64,000 bases of DNA from Theocolax elegans (Eukaryota > Arthropoda > Insecta > Hymenoptera > Cerocephalidae): contig JANSJX010000008.1 in the NCBI GenBank assembly GCA_026168455.1, positions 434,001 to 498,000 on the forward strand. Direction: 5' to 3'. Each line of letters starts with the position of its first letter. Within the stretch, counting starts at the first letter, position 1. Positions 1 through 11,700 of this stretch are shown piece after piece. The translations under genes were made by a program, and so were the position numbers. A model generated the notes under the pieces. The model did no database searches, was not told the origin of the DNA, and saw only the letters and a list, made by a program, of their open reading frames with translations.

Positions 1-11
1 AATCGGCGAAG
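1..11 (+). other. Possible end of an upstream gene A exon with a GC donor
   Basis: The first 11 bases are GC-rich compared with the AT-rich DNA that follows. They are followed by GCAAGT, the sequence favoured by the rare GC-AG class of introns (exon ...AAG, then GCAAGT). If read ending in phase 1, it would match both downstream acceptors at 2213 and 9566. The stretch is too short to prove coding, and the donor could be chance. Confidence 0.25.
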
Positions 12-907
12 GCAAGTGTGGACGAGACAGAAATTATAATTTATCATATAGACATTTTTTAAAATAATTTGATGTTAACATTTTTTTTAATTTGACGTAT
101 TAATGTTCCATGGAATTTTCTTTAATACACGTACATCATGATTGCACGTTTTCTATGTATATTCTTGCATTATTTTCACTCTGTACTTTATCATTTTGTG
201 CTAATCTAGAAAATGTGTTTTGATTTCCTTTGATTACATGTATTATTTAAATTATAATTTCCTCAGTCACGTTTCCCAAAAGTGAATATTCTATCTCGAA
301 TAAACTACGCACTATATTTTATACAGGATTATAAAAAACAAAACAAATAACATTAAATCTAGCGGGTTGTTTTTCAAAGTGAAATATATACGTGAAAAAA
401 TTAATATATATATATACATTTTTATTTCATAATATCTTTCTATTTATTTTTTTCCAATTCATCGGCATTGCTTTTTATCTTTCGACGTCTGTATACAGCA
501 TGATGTGTGCAAATAATAAACCGCATTATGACCAAAAATTAATAAATATTAAAATACTTATACAATTATGCTTTATACTATAGTGCAAAGAAATAGCTTT
601 TTTTTTATTTTAAATACTATAACACGCGTTAATCTCTTTGTATAAATATGTTGCTCAAACGAAAATTCACGATTAAAAAATATTGAAGTATAATATTTAT
701 TGGAATAAAAAAAAAATCACCTGGATTATCGCTCGGTAAGTGATGCGACGCCGTTATGGTCAGCCGCACAGTACGATACATATCATTGGCGATGTGGACA
801 GTGGGCATATCAAATTTTTTCAAAAACTACTTTTTTACATATGTGCTTATACATACTGAGAAAATTTAGATTAAAAATTACAGTAGTGTCTAGTAAATGA
901 ATCACAT

Positions 908-1019
908 ACTGACAAATTAGAGAAATTACTATAGATTATAATTATAATAATAATTATTGTAATGCTTACTATATAACTTTTCTAATATTAACTATAGTAA
1001 TTTTTCTTACCTTGTCAGT
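908..1019. repeat. Short foldback element, about 110 bp
   Basis: The left end reads ACTGACAAATTAGAGAAATT and is mirrored at the right end (AATTTTTCTTACCTTGTCAGT), with a second inner pairing around CTATAG. The middle is AT-only. This is the layout of a small MITE-like hairpin. No coding capacity. Confidence 0.5.
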
Positions 1020-1960
1020 CTGTTGATTTCTTTATCAATAGAAACTATTGTAATTTTTACAAAATATTTTGTAACTTTTAATACCTCTCCGTGTATATAT
1101 GTATATATGTTTTATAAAATTGTACATTTTTTTACGTAGTGCACTTGTCATATAACCAATACGTATTAGATCGTGATTTGTTATTAGTGTTAATTTAATT
1201 ATTATTATATTTCTATTATTAATACTTTCTGCACTTTTCTGCAATATTCTACATTATTTCGCACGTGTTGATAGAATTATCCATTTTTGTTTCTTCCTTG
1301 CACAAAATTTTTTTTTACGTATTAGCTTTGTATATTATTAACCTGATATTACTGCTTGATGAATATAAATGTCTTAAATTTAATTAGTTACGATGTGTTG
1401 AATGAAAAATAAGTTTTCATTTATTTGATTAGTGTTAAATTATCTTTAACTTTGAGACGTTATTAATAAAAAAAATTGTTATTTTATTCACGCATGGTGT
1501 GTTCATACATGTTCATTATTTCAAATTTCTCAAACGATACCATGATAAATATTCATTGTTTTGCTTCTCTACGCATTTGAAATCTTTTTAATAAAAAATG
1601 AGTTATCGATTATTGTTAATATTTGGATACGTTGAATTGCGTTGTCTTTATTATTGTTTAATTAAATTAGTAAAGTGATATACGATCATTTTGGTATTAA
1701 AAAAATCTAATTAAAAGCATAATGATAATGAATTAAAAAGAAGTGTGTACTGTAATGTTTAGTAATTGAAGTATATTTATATAATTAAATATTATATTTA
1801 CATAATTAAATATTATTGAAAAAAAAAACAGTTATAAATATCGATAACTCGTTTTTAAACTGATCAAATACCACCGGTCAACGTACTTAATTAATCTACA
1901 ATCCAAACAAAACTAATCATTTTCTAATTTCACGGTAACATGACTGTAAATTATACAAAT

Positions 1961-2065
1961 CGCAAGGATGTCCGAGTGACGTATAAAAAAATTACCGATC
2001 GGTAACCAATGAGATCGATAAATATTTAAGTCCAAAAAAAAAGGTTAAACTCGGACATCCTTGCG
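1961..2065. mobile_element. Hairpin MITE with 17-bp perfect terminal repeats
   Basis: The left end CGCAAGGATGTCCGAGT is exactly repeated in inverse at the right end (ACTCGGACATCCTTGCG), enclosing about 70 bp that include an internal ACCGATCGGT palindrome. It lies about 150 bp upstream of the splice acceptor of the gene A tail exon at 2213. Size and symmetry fit a non-autonomous DNA transposon; the family is not recognised. Confidence 0.65.
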
Positions 2066-2212
2066 TGAGAAAATTCCAAGTAGAAAAAAAGAGCATAGAG
2101 AAAAGAAAAAAGAAGTGTCCATTATAAATTAATATCGAATCCACACGAAACAAAAAAAAAGAGAGAAAAGATTATCGCCTTTGACCGATACCGGTGGGGT
2201 TGCTTGTTGCAG

Positions 2213-2439
2213 CGAGGCGCCGGAGCGACGAAGAGGCCGCCGGGGGCGCGGGCGCCGGGAGCGAGGCCCGCATCGCCCCGGACGAGGAGGACGATCCACA
2301 CGAGCAACGTATCATCGAGGAAAAATTACCAGCATCTCAGCACGGCCAGGAGAATCCCGTACACGCGAGCACCGAGTACGTCAACGGTCGCAACGATCTT
2401 AAAAAGGACATCGACGGAAAAATTGATACACCTGTCTAA
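2213..2439 (+). CDS. Gene A alternative last exon, tail 1
   Basis: The acceptor TTGCTTGTTGCAG precedes a GC-rich exon open for 74 whole codons to TAA at 2437-2439. It starts with a Ala/Gly/Ser-rich stretch and then becomes polar and acidic (PDEEDDPHEQRIIEEK). Near the end is EYVNGRNDL, a Tyr-x-Asn motif of the kind bound by Grb2-like SH2 domains. There is no donor after the stop, so it is read as a terminal exon. GC content is far above its surroundings, as expected for coding sequence here. Other frames are also open through the GC-rich part; the chosen one is the only frame that keeps both the acceptor and a plausible polar tail. Confidence 0.6.
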
Positions 2440-3011
2440 CTGACACGAAACGACCGTTGCCGTAATAAATCTCCAGCCCGACTCGAAAATTCCCCTCGTC
2501 GTCCGAGCTGACCAGATCATCAACGAGGCGATAACTTAACCAATCTATTCCCCCTCCCCCCCCCCCCTCCGAGCGAATCGTCCCCCACCTACCCTTGCCT
2601 CTCCCAAAATTCTTCCGCTTAACACCCCTCCTTTTCATTATCAGTTTCACTTATACATCCCTACACTTATGTATACACATTTTCTTTGCTCTAACTTCGT
2701 TCGCTACCTCGCAGTTAAGCCTGCGCGCTGTCCCGAACTACGAGTGTAGACGATGACGCTTCGCCTCTATCCATACGTCAGTTTGTACATAGCTGGACAA
2801 GACGGATATAACAAACGAAAAAAAAAACAATCCATAGCTCGAATGATCAAAAGAATAAAAAAAAACATTAAATAAGATACTAATAACGACGAAGAGACAG
2901 ATAAAAAAATAGTTAAATACGTCGAACGAGACGAATCTCCATTGTAGTAGATATGTCGTTCCAGCGCGCGCGAGCTTTGTATATGATTTTCATTCAATGT
3001 TCGCGACGAAC

Positions 3012-3048
<37 letters not shown>

Positions 3049-5701
3049 TACCCCAAACGAATCTCAATATATAACGTCGAAGCAGGATATTTTTTAGGTT
3101 CAACTTTTGTAAACGAAAGTGTTTTACGTTTTAAGCGTGGCGCGCCCGTCCGTATCAACACATTCCGCGATGATTAACCCGCGTTTATTTCAAGCTTCAA
3201 GCTCGCTCACATACCGATATCGGTCAGTATTATCATGATCTGACCTTAAAAATATATGTTTTCTTTATTTTTTTTTTTTTTTTTGGAGAAGATACGTTAG
3301 TTCTACGCGTTATACTTTTCAATCCTTTGGGATCAACAAAGTTTACCCGATGGGTTTACCGTATATATATCTAGATCGCCGCGGTTTTTACCTACATTAT
3401 TTAGTATTTACTTTGACCAAGACTGCATCCGTCCATTTTTCGTTGCGATTGCATACTATCTATGCAAACAGTAAAAACATGCGTGCAGCTTTCCGTTGAT
3501 ATAATTTTTCGCTTTAATCTTACTTTTTTTTTTCTCTCTCGTTTAGTCGATCGGTATATATATATATATATATTTCTTTTTTAATTTTAACGACTGGTTC
3601 AAACGATCTGATATATATTAAAATTAATATTATTTTAATGAAATATATGAAGTATCTATAATGGGGCAAGGATATGAAAAATTTCATTGCTATCGGCGGA
3701 TGCAGTTTACGTACGTAAGCGTTAAAAATTAAGTTGTATTTTTTATCGTGTTTTGCGAGAAAAATTTAAAAAAAAAAAAGGGTCGCGCGAAGCACTGACA
3801 AGAAATCACGATTATTTTATTTTGTAATTATAAGCACCGTAGTTAGGCATTGTCAGTCTCTCGCAATCACCGAGAATTCTATCGAAATATTGAGGTTATT
3901 TATTGGGTTTTTTTTACGTATAAAATCATACCTATTATTAGATATAAAAAAAAAATTATACAAATCAATCAACTTAATATGTTCAACGTATGTATAAACA
4001 TATTTCGATCTTTTTCTTTTTATACAGACAAAACAAAAAATTATAAAAACGAAAAAATATATTTTCCCTTAGTTTAGTTTACACTTAAGTATTTGCTTTT
4101 GCAATCGTCTCATCCGAAGTTAGAAGACCGTAATGCACTTCTCACCTAAGAATATATTTTTTTTTTATTTCTTACATTCGCACTTGCCACGATTTACGAG
4201 AACTTTCTATTTATTGAAGCATTTCGTGCTTCGGACTACTTCTTATTATCGACTTCGACAATAAGGGTTCTTTGTACTTTTGTATAGGTAATTTTTTACT
4301 TAGCATTACCTTGTGGATATAAAGGAAAGAAAAAAAAAAGAAGAAAGAAAATTTTGAAAGTTGCACCATACAATATGACACACGATCGTCGCATGCATTT
4401 CATTTTCTTTTTTGTACACTACGTCGATAACGAGAAAATTGTGTAATTTTATATGTTTCCTTGAAGTTTCTTATACTCGTAGCTGCGTATTACTTAGACA
4501 AATTTTTATAAACGTAAAGAATACGAAGAAATCAACGCTATTGAAAATGAATTTATATGAACTGACGAAAGGAAAATGGTGAACAAAATAAATAAATAAA
4601 TAAACAAACAAATAAATTATAATAATAATAAGGATCAGACTATCGAAAAACTGTACGCTTGCTGTCTTTTTGAAATCCTTTTTTCTTTTGTAAAACTTTT
4701 GAAAATGCGCGGGACGTTTGAAAAAAAAAAAAAAAACCCAAGTTTATCATATACAATTGTAATACACGATATATAGTGCGATACCTGCTGTTATAAAGAC
4801 TTGTGAGAAAAATCAAATTGAAAGAACGAGTACTACTATTAGGATAAAAAAAAAGTAAATAAATAAATAAATAAAAGAAAAGAAAAAAAAAGGGAAAGAA
4901 AGAAAGAAACAAACAAATGCAAAATAATGCAAAGTGTTCATGGGGATCGATTCGTTTGACGCTTCTTAACGAACGGAAGGTAAATACATTAAACCGTGTA
5001 ATTCAAATTGGGCAACGATCACGCGAAGGTCTCGAAGAAATACATGATAACTGAAAGGTATAGAAGCGACTAAAGAATCAAAGTGTTCGAATGGATAAGA
5101 AGACGATGTTAAAATAATCGTTAGACAAAAAAAGAAGAAAAAAAAAGGCGTAAACGAACTATACGTAGGCGGCCTGCCTCGACTTATCCGCGCGCATATT
5201 GTATATATATATATTAAAGAGATGATAAAAGGGAATATATAAATATACATATTATAAATATTACTGTAACGAGATTGAATATACTTATATATATATATAT
5301 ATACATACATATATATATATATATATCAACGATGAATCACGTTGTAAAAGCGTCGAGGCAGTTGGGAGTTGCAAACCGGTAAACGCGACGGGATAGAACG
5401 GAGCGTCGACGATCCGCGTAAAAACTTGCGCTCCAATTGCCGATGACCCGTAGTTATATTATTCATTACTCGAAGAGACAAAACAAAGTGTTATAAATGG
5501 CAGAGTAAGGTTTTAATTGATGTTTAACAATACAATCTCGCCAAATGAAATTGCGAAATACCTGTACACATTCCCCGATGCCACCGATGTACTACAAGAC
5601 ATACACTAACGGTATTTTGTCAATCCAATCGGTTGCTTCAGTTTCACCAATTTATCATTTATCTCTACGAATGTACAAAATTTTTCAGTCGTTCTAATAT
5701 A

Positions 5702-5733
<32 letters not shown>

Positions 5734-8700
5734 ATTAACGTCATCGATTTAGACCAGCGATTTCGCAAGTTCATTCGGCTTTTGTCATTTTAACTTTACT
5801 AAATAAGATATAAATGAGAAAGTGAGAAAGAGAGTGACCGAGAGAGAGAGAGAGAGAGAGCGAAAGAGAGGGTGTAATAGCGTAAAAATCTAAAGATAAA
5901 AAATAAATAAATATATATATATATAAATAAATAAATAGATATAACGCAATGCATAATGAAATCGAGACGCGTGTTTCCGAAAATATGATAAAAATGCATG
6001 TCGCGACTCAATTTTCTTCGACTCGATGTCATTTAATCCATTAACTACCCTTAACCAATAGAAATTTAAACTCGACGAGGATGAAGTCGACGGAGAACTG
6101 ACTTTTCTTTTTTTATATATCCGTACGTACGTACGTACATATACGTATATCGCACATCCGTAGAAGAGGATACGAAATTTTTTTTAAAAAATCTTTTTAA
6201 TGTCCGATAACTATGATATAGGCGTTTACACACTTTTAACCGGGCGCGAGACCGAACAACAATTTGCATTTTACGAGGGCACATCGACGCGCACGTAGTA
6301 TACGCGCGAACACTCGCGAACGAAAAATATCTATATATATATATCTAGGGAAACGAGTGCGTTGGTAAACCGAGGTTACTGCCATAAAAAAATCTAAAAA
6401 GAACTTCACCGAGCCGTAAAACACGGGACTGATAACGTTTCAGCCATTCGTAACGCATCTTCGGTTTTGTACCCCCCCCCCCCCCCATCCCCACCCATTT
6501 CTTCTCCCTCACCACCATTTACAACGCTACCGTTTTTTCCATTTTCCGTCATCGTATTTCACGTTTCATCAGCGCCGAATCGTAATTTTTATTCCACCAT
6601 TGACAAGGGTATGCTTTTCCGAATGGTATACACGTATACACACACCTACGAGCGAGTATAAAAAAAAAGGAATTAATGTACCTTTCGATGAGATCAAGAC
6701 AACGTCGTGGAGAAGCGTTTCAAACTGCCGATCCGTTAAACAAAAAAAAACACTTCGAGTTCAACATGTTACTGCGGTCGCGAGTATAATAAAAAAAGTT
6801 GAGAGACACTCGCGCTCGATTATCGCTTGATCGTATTATTATTATTTCTGTTTTCGTGCAACGCTAATTTTGTTCTTTTCTTTTTTACCGCCAAGGGGAG
6901 GCTAACGCGTTTTCAATGTACAAATGTTCTTTGTGGTACATTACTATGGTATACATATACATATATATATATATATATATATACATACATACATACATAT
7001 ATATGTGTATATGTATATTGCAATGCATTGCGAAAAAAAATACTTATTTTTAAGGAATTAATTTTATTGTAACGTAATCGTAACGAAAATGCTAACTTAC
7101 TTAACTTTCTTAATGGTCATGCTAAAAATTTAACGATGTCCTGCGTTATTTAAATAACATTAATCTCATTGTATTATTTAAAAGAAAAGTAAAGTGAAGT
7201 AAAGTAAAGTAAAATAAAGTTAAAAATAAAAATAAAAATAAAAACATGTAAACATATGGTAAACGAAGTTTGTGAAACTCATCAGAAGATACGACTATAT
7301 ATGATAATTTAGGCATGATCGTTGGCCATACAATGGAGTAAACATATATATATATTATATATATATAAATATATATATAAATATATTTATGTTAATATAA
7401 GGTTTAGGTATTACAACGATGAAAAAAAAACACAGTTATTAATTATATATATATAAAGTTGGCGTTCTCTGAAACCTAAAAATAAAATTAAATCAAGTTT
7501 TTACTGCCTTCGACACGTTTTATTATACCAAAAGTTTTGAGATACATTTACAAATCACTAGGATTTTTATACTTTTCCACGTATTTTTCAATTGATAATG
7601 GTTATGAAATGTATAACTACGTAAGACCGTAAAATTGAATGTCACGATTCCATGTAGAATTTATTATTCATTTATAATTTCAGAGACCGCTACTTTCGAC
7701 TAAAGATGAGAAAAAAAAAATTTAACTCTAAATGTTGCGGGATCGCGGTGAGAAAGTGAAGCGATTATTGTAAGATGATTATAGGAAAGAGAGAGAGAAA
7801 GAGAGCGAGAACGAGAGAAATAAAAAGATTTTGTATCTGTATTTCTAGATGCAATTGCGATAACGAGTAAATTCGGTTAACGATAACAAAATGAAAAATG
7901 AAGATTAAGGATTAAAGTGAAATTAATATATAGAAAAGCTGTATGTAATATTAATTATAAGTTCATTCATCGCTATGATATTATACTTAGGTCCTATATG
8001 ATTTTTAAAATAAAACATTTGTTTTAAATATACACTTTGAATATTAATTTGTATCATTCTCAACCCATGCAATTTAATTATCTTTCCAAATTTAGAAAAG
8101 AAATAGATTATTATTAATAATTAACGGGATGTCGGACCCAAATTACAGGAATCTGCACTTTTCAACCCAAAAATTATATCTACAAAGTTGCATTAAAAAT
8201 ATGAACAAAATTTATACGGATAGTTGAAAACATAAGGAAGAGCTTAACGTCTTGATTTTTTAATGAAAAAACATTACTTAAATAATAATTGAGTAAACAA
8301 TGTTTGGTCGGTAACTATTAGTCAAAAAAAGAATAATCTTTCAACCCAAACATCGTAATCAAATTATGGATTTAAAAATCTGGAAAAATTTGGGTATATT
8401 ATTTAAAACATGGCTAAGGGCTCAACGTTCGGCGTTTTTTAAAAACTTTATTCATTTATTTATAAAAAAGTACAAAATTATCATTTTCTGGGTCCGACAA
8501 TCCCCTTAATAATTAATTATATATTAAGTTAAAAACAATTTGTATCATTATTAACTTTCATCAGAAATTTTTTAGATAATTTATTTGCTAAATTAATTTA
8601 TGGCTCTCCGTACTACGATTTTTTACAATAATATACTTACCGCAGGATATCTCAGAAACCACTTAATCGAATAGGTTGAAATTTTATTTTATTGAATTAC

Positions 8701-11700
8701 TAAAATCACTAAAAATATTTATCTACAAAATTATTTATCTGTTTTTTACATAATTTTTTTAATTTTTGCAATAATTTTGCAAATGGTTTTTTTTATTGCA
8801 TTATTTTTAAATTCTGTTCCATTCAAGTTGATTAGAATGATATTTAAAAGTTACTGTTACAAATTTCAATCTATTCGATGAAAAAGTTCCTGAAATATCT
8901 TGGGGTAAGTATATTATTGTAAAATATTATAGGTACAGAGAGCCAACAATTGATTAACATAGTTATGTGACAAATAAATTAGCCAACGAATTTTTGATAA
9001 AAGTTAAAAATAATATATTTTGATTAAAAGAATAGGAAATATTTTTAACTTGTTATATAGTAAATTATTAATTATTGTTAATATGCAATTTTCTTCTAAA
9101 TTCTAACCCAGGCTTGTCCCCTTAATAAAAAAGAAATGCTCATCGTGTACAAGAAAACTTTATTAAACCGTTTAAATTTCCATTAGTTTTTTTTTTTAGG
9201 AGACTATAGTAGAGGAAATACGAAAACAGTTGCTTATTATATTGTGTAATTGCCTCGGAAGACTCATTTGAGAATGTTTTCGCTTAGTAAATGACACTAT
9301 TTTTAACAAATAATTAAATTGTGTTTCAGAACGATCTTTGCTAATTAAAACTCGGTTTTCATGGAAAAAATAAATCGCATTCTATCGTTTCTATTTTTGT
9401 TTACTATTTTTATGAAGTATACCATTCAAATTAAAAACACATTTATAAAAGACACGTCACCCGTAGAGGATTTAAAATTTTTAGTTGACATATACTTTAT
9501 ATCCCTGAATAATCGTACAATACAAATATTATCGAAAAATTGACTATTGTATATTAATTTTTCAGGTGGTTCCGCCAAGCGAAACATCGGAGAATCGTAA
9601 GTAATCTTTCTTTGAAATCGCCCAAATTATAATTTTGGAATGAGTTAGTGTACACACAAAAACTTCCCGTAACTAATATTTTGTAGATAGTTTTTCCTTT
9701 TTTTAATTGCTTACAGAGCAAACACGACTCTTCTTTTTTTTTTAATACACACGGTGCTCAAAAAGTAACGAAACAGCTGAATAATTGTCGAAAGTGTACT
9801 TTTTACCTGAAAAATTTCTTTAGGTGTTGCGTTACTTTTTGGACACCCTGTGTATATATATATATATATACTACCGTTTAGCAATATGTACCCTTTTGTT
9901 TTGGAAATAAATTTTGTTTTCAAATGAGAAGAGAATAGATAAGTTTTGTTGGCATTACTCGCACACTTTTCCAGAGATTTAGCGGAACCGGCGGAGAGCG
10001 TTAATCTACTGCGCTTCGTCAAGCCAAAAAGAGACACTGCCAGTCCGCGAAGGCAAGAAGCAATATCTTTTTATTTAGCACTTCTTTTCGAGCCTGTATA
10101 GAAATGTACATCTTTATATATGTATATACGTATGTCTGCATATACGTTTCGCGGTCATTTTCGACGACGGCTAGCACAACATACCTCTGCTGGAGTTGGA
10201 TAATAACCGGGGCTAGAGTGACCAGTCCATGTAGCATCGAAAAAGCTTCTATATTTTTTTATATTTTACTTTGCGATCCAACGATTTTCCTTTTCTTCTT
10301 CTTTGATATTGGACATTTGTTGTATTTATACATTTACTTTTTCTTTCGAAGTTACGTAACTATTATCCAAAAAATCGAACGCTTTAATTATTTGATGAAT
10401 TTTTTAATTTATTACGCAATTTGATAATAAGTAATCTTAAGATATGTCCTTTACTCAGAGAAAAAAAAAGAAGAATCGTTCGTCCGAAATGACAAGACTA
10501 TGAAAATGACACATACACTCACACGTACACAGCAATTGTAATAAGCACATTTAAGTAAAATCATTTGTTGGGCTTCTTCGTAGCTTCGAAATTTATATAC
10601 CATGCTTTCGGCTTTTTGCCGATTGGTTTTGCTATTATTGTAAATAGACTCTATCAGCTTTTGCCGAGCTTTCAATTATATCTCTTGTATAACGTCCATA
10701 TACATATATATACCACAGAGTGCAACAAAAATTATTTGAATCGAACTACGACATTTTATATCCTCTTCGAACTTGATCTTTAAAAAAAGAAAACTCAAAC
10801 TGTCTCATTACAGACACGACAATACGTATAGTGAAATTCAGTGACTTACATAGTTTTTTAACTTTATTCAACGATCTATAGTACAAATGTAACATTATCA
10901 TTAATATTCATTTTAAAACGCATTTTTACAAGATATACGTCATATTGTAATCTAAAAAAAAAAATCGCTAATACATCCATAAAATTTCTAAATGTTATAT
11001 TCTCAAGAATCATTAAATCTATACAAATCAATATCACTTTTTACATCAATGCCTATATATAAAGCTTGGATATATCGTTTTAATATTCAAATATATTTCA
11101 CGTAACAATGAAAACTGCCAAACATCGCCCATGTAGATTTCAAATAATTTTTCGATGCTTACTCGGCAACGTTCCTAAGTTGCATATATATGTATATTAT
11201 TTTAACGTATATAATATACAGATTAATGATCAACATCTCGATAAAAATAATTAATTGATCACAGAAGCGACACGGAGAGCACTGGACGTTTCTCGAGGAC
11301 CGAGGTAGATTCTGGAAAAAGTGGTCGTCCAAGAATCAGTCTATCTCAACTGTTCAAACGTAACAAGGACAAGGTATCGGGAGCTGATACCGATACAGTT
11401 CGCACGGTGGTCACCATGGACGACGAAAAGGTACTTCAACCTTCTTGGTAGAAATCTTGAAGAGTTTTTAACCGATACATAGCTAATTCTATAAGGAGAT
11501 AAGCTGTAAACATATATATATGCCTTATACCGTCGTTATCGATTTTTCGTTTTATGCGTGTTCAATTTTTGTTTAATACATCGCTATTTATTTTAGGAGT
11601 GTGCCTACATTATCGAAGGAAACGAATATTGTATTATCGATAATACGCGGCATCTCCTTAAGGAGAAAAACGTTTAATTGTTTATGTATTCTAATAATTA

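Larger units (their letters stand above)
12..2212. other. AT-rich gene-free stretch, probably intron of gene A
   Basis: No reading frame with codon-like texture was found. The stretch holds two small inverted-repeat elements (908-1019 and 1961-2065). A GC-richer patch at 730-810 has potential donors on both strands but no matching acceptor. If gene A continues to the left of the window, this is intronic. Confidence 0.45.

Noticed and set aside
629..830. Candidate exon on either strand (minus frame VHIANDMYRTVRL; plus donor CTCG-GTAAGT)
   Set aside because: Donors exist on both strands but no acceptor, no family resemblance and no phase partner; frames are open in several directions by chance.
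2767..7072. Short frames with runs of Tyr/Ile/His
   Set aside because: They arise from TA-rich microsatellites in a probable untranslated region.
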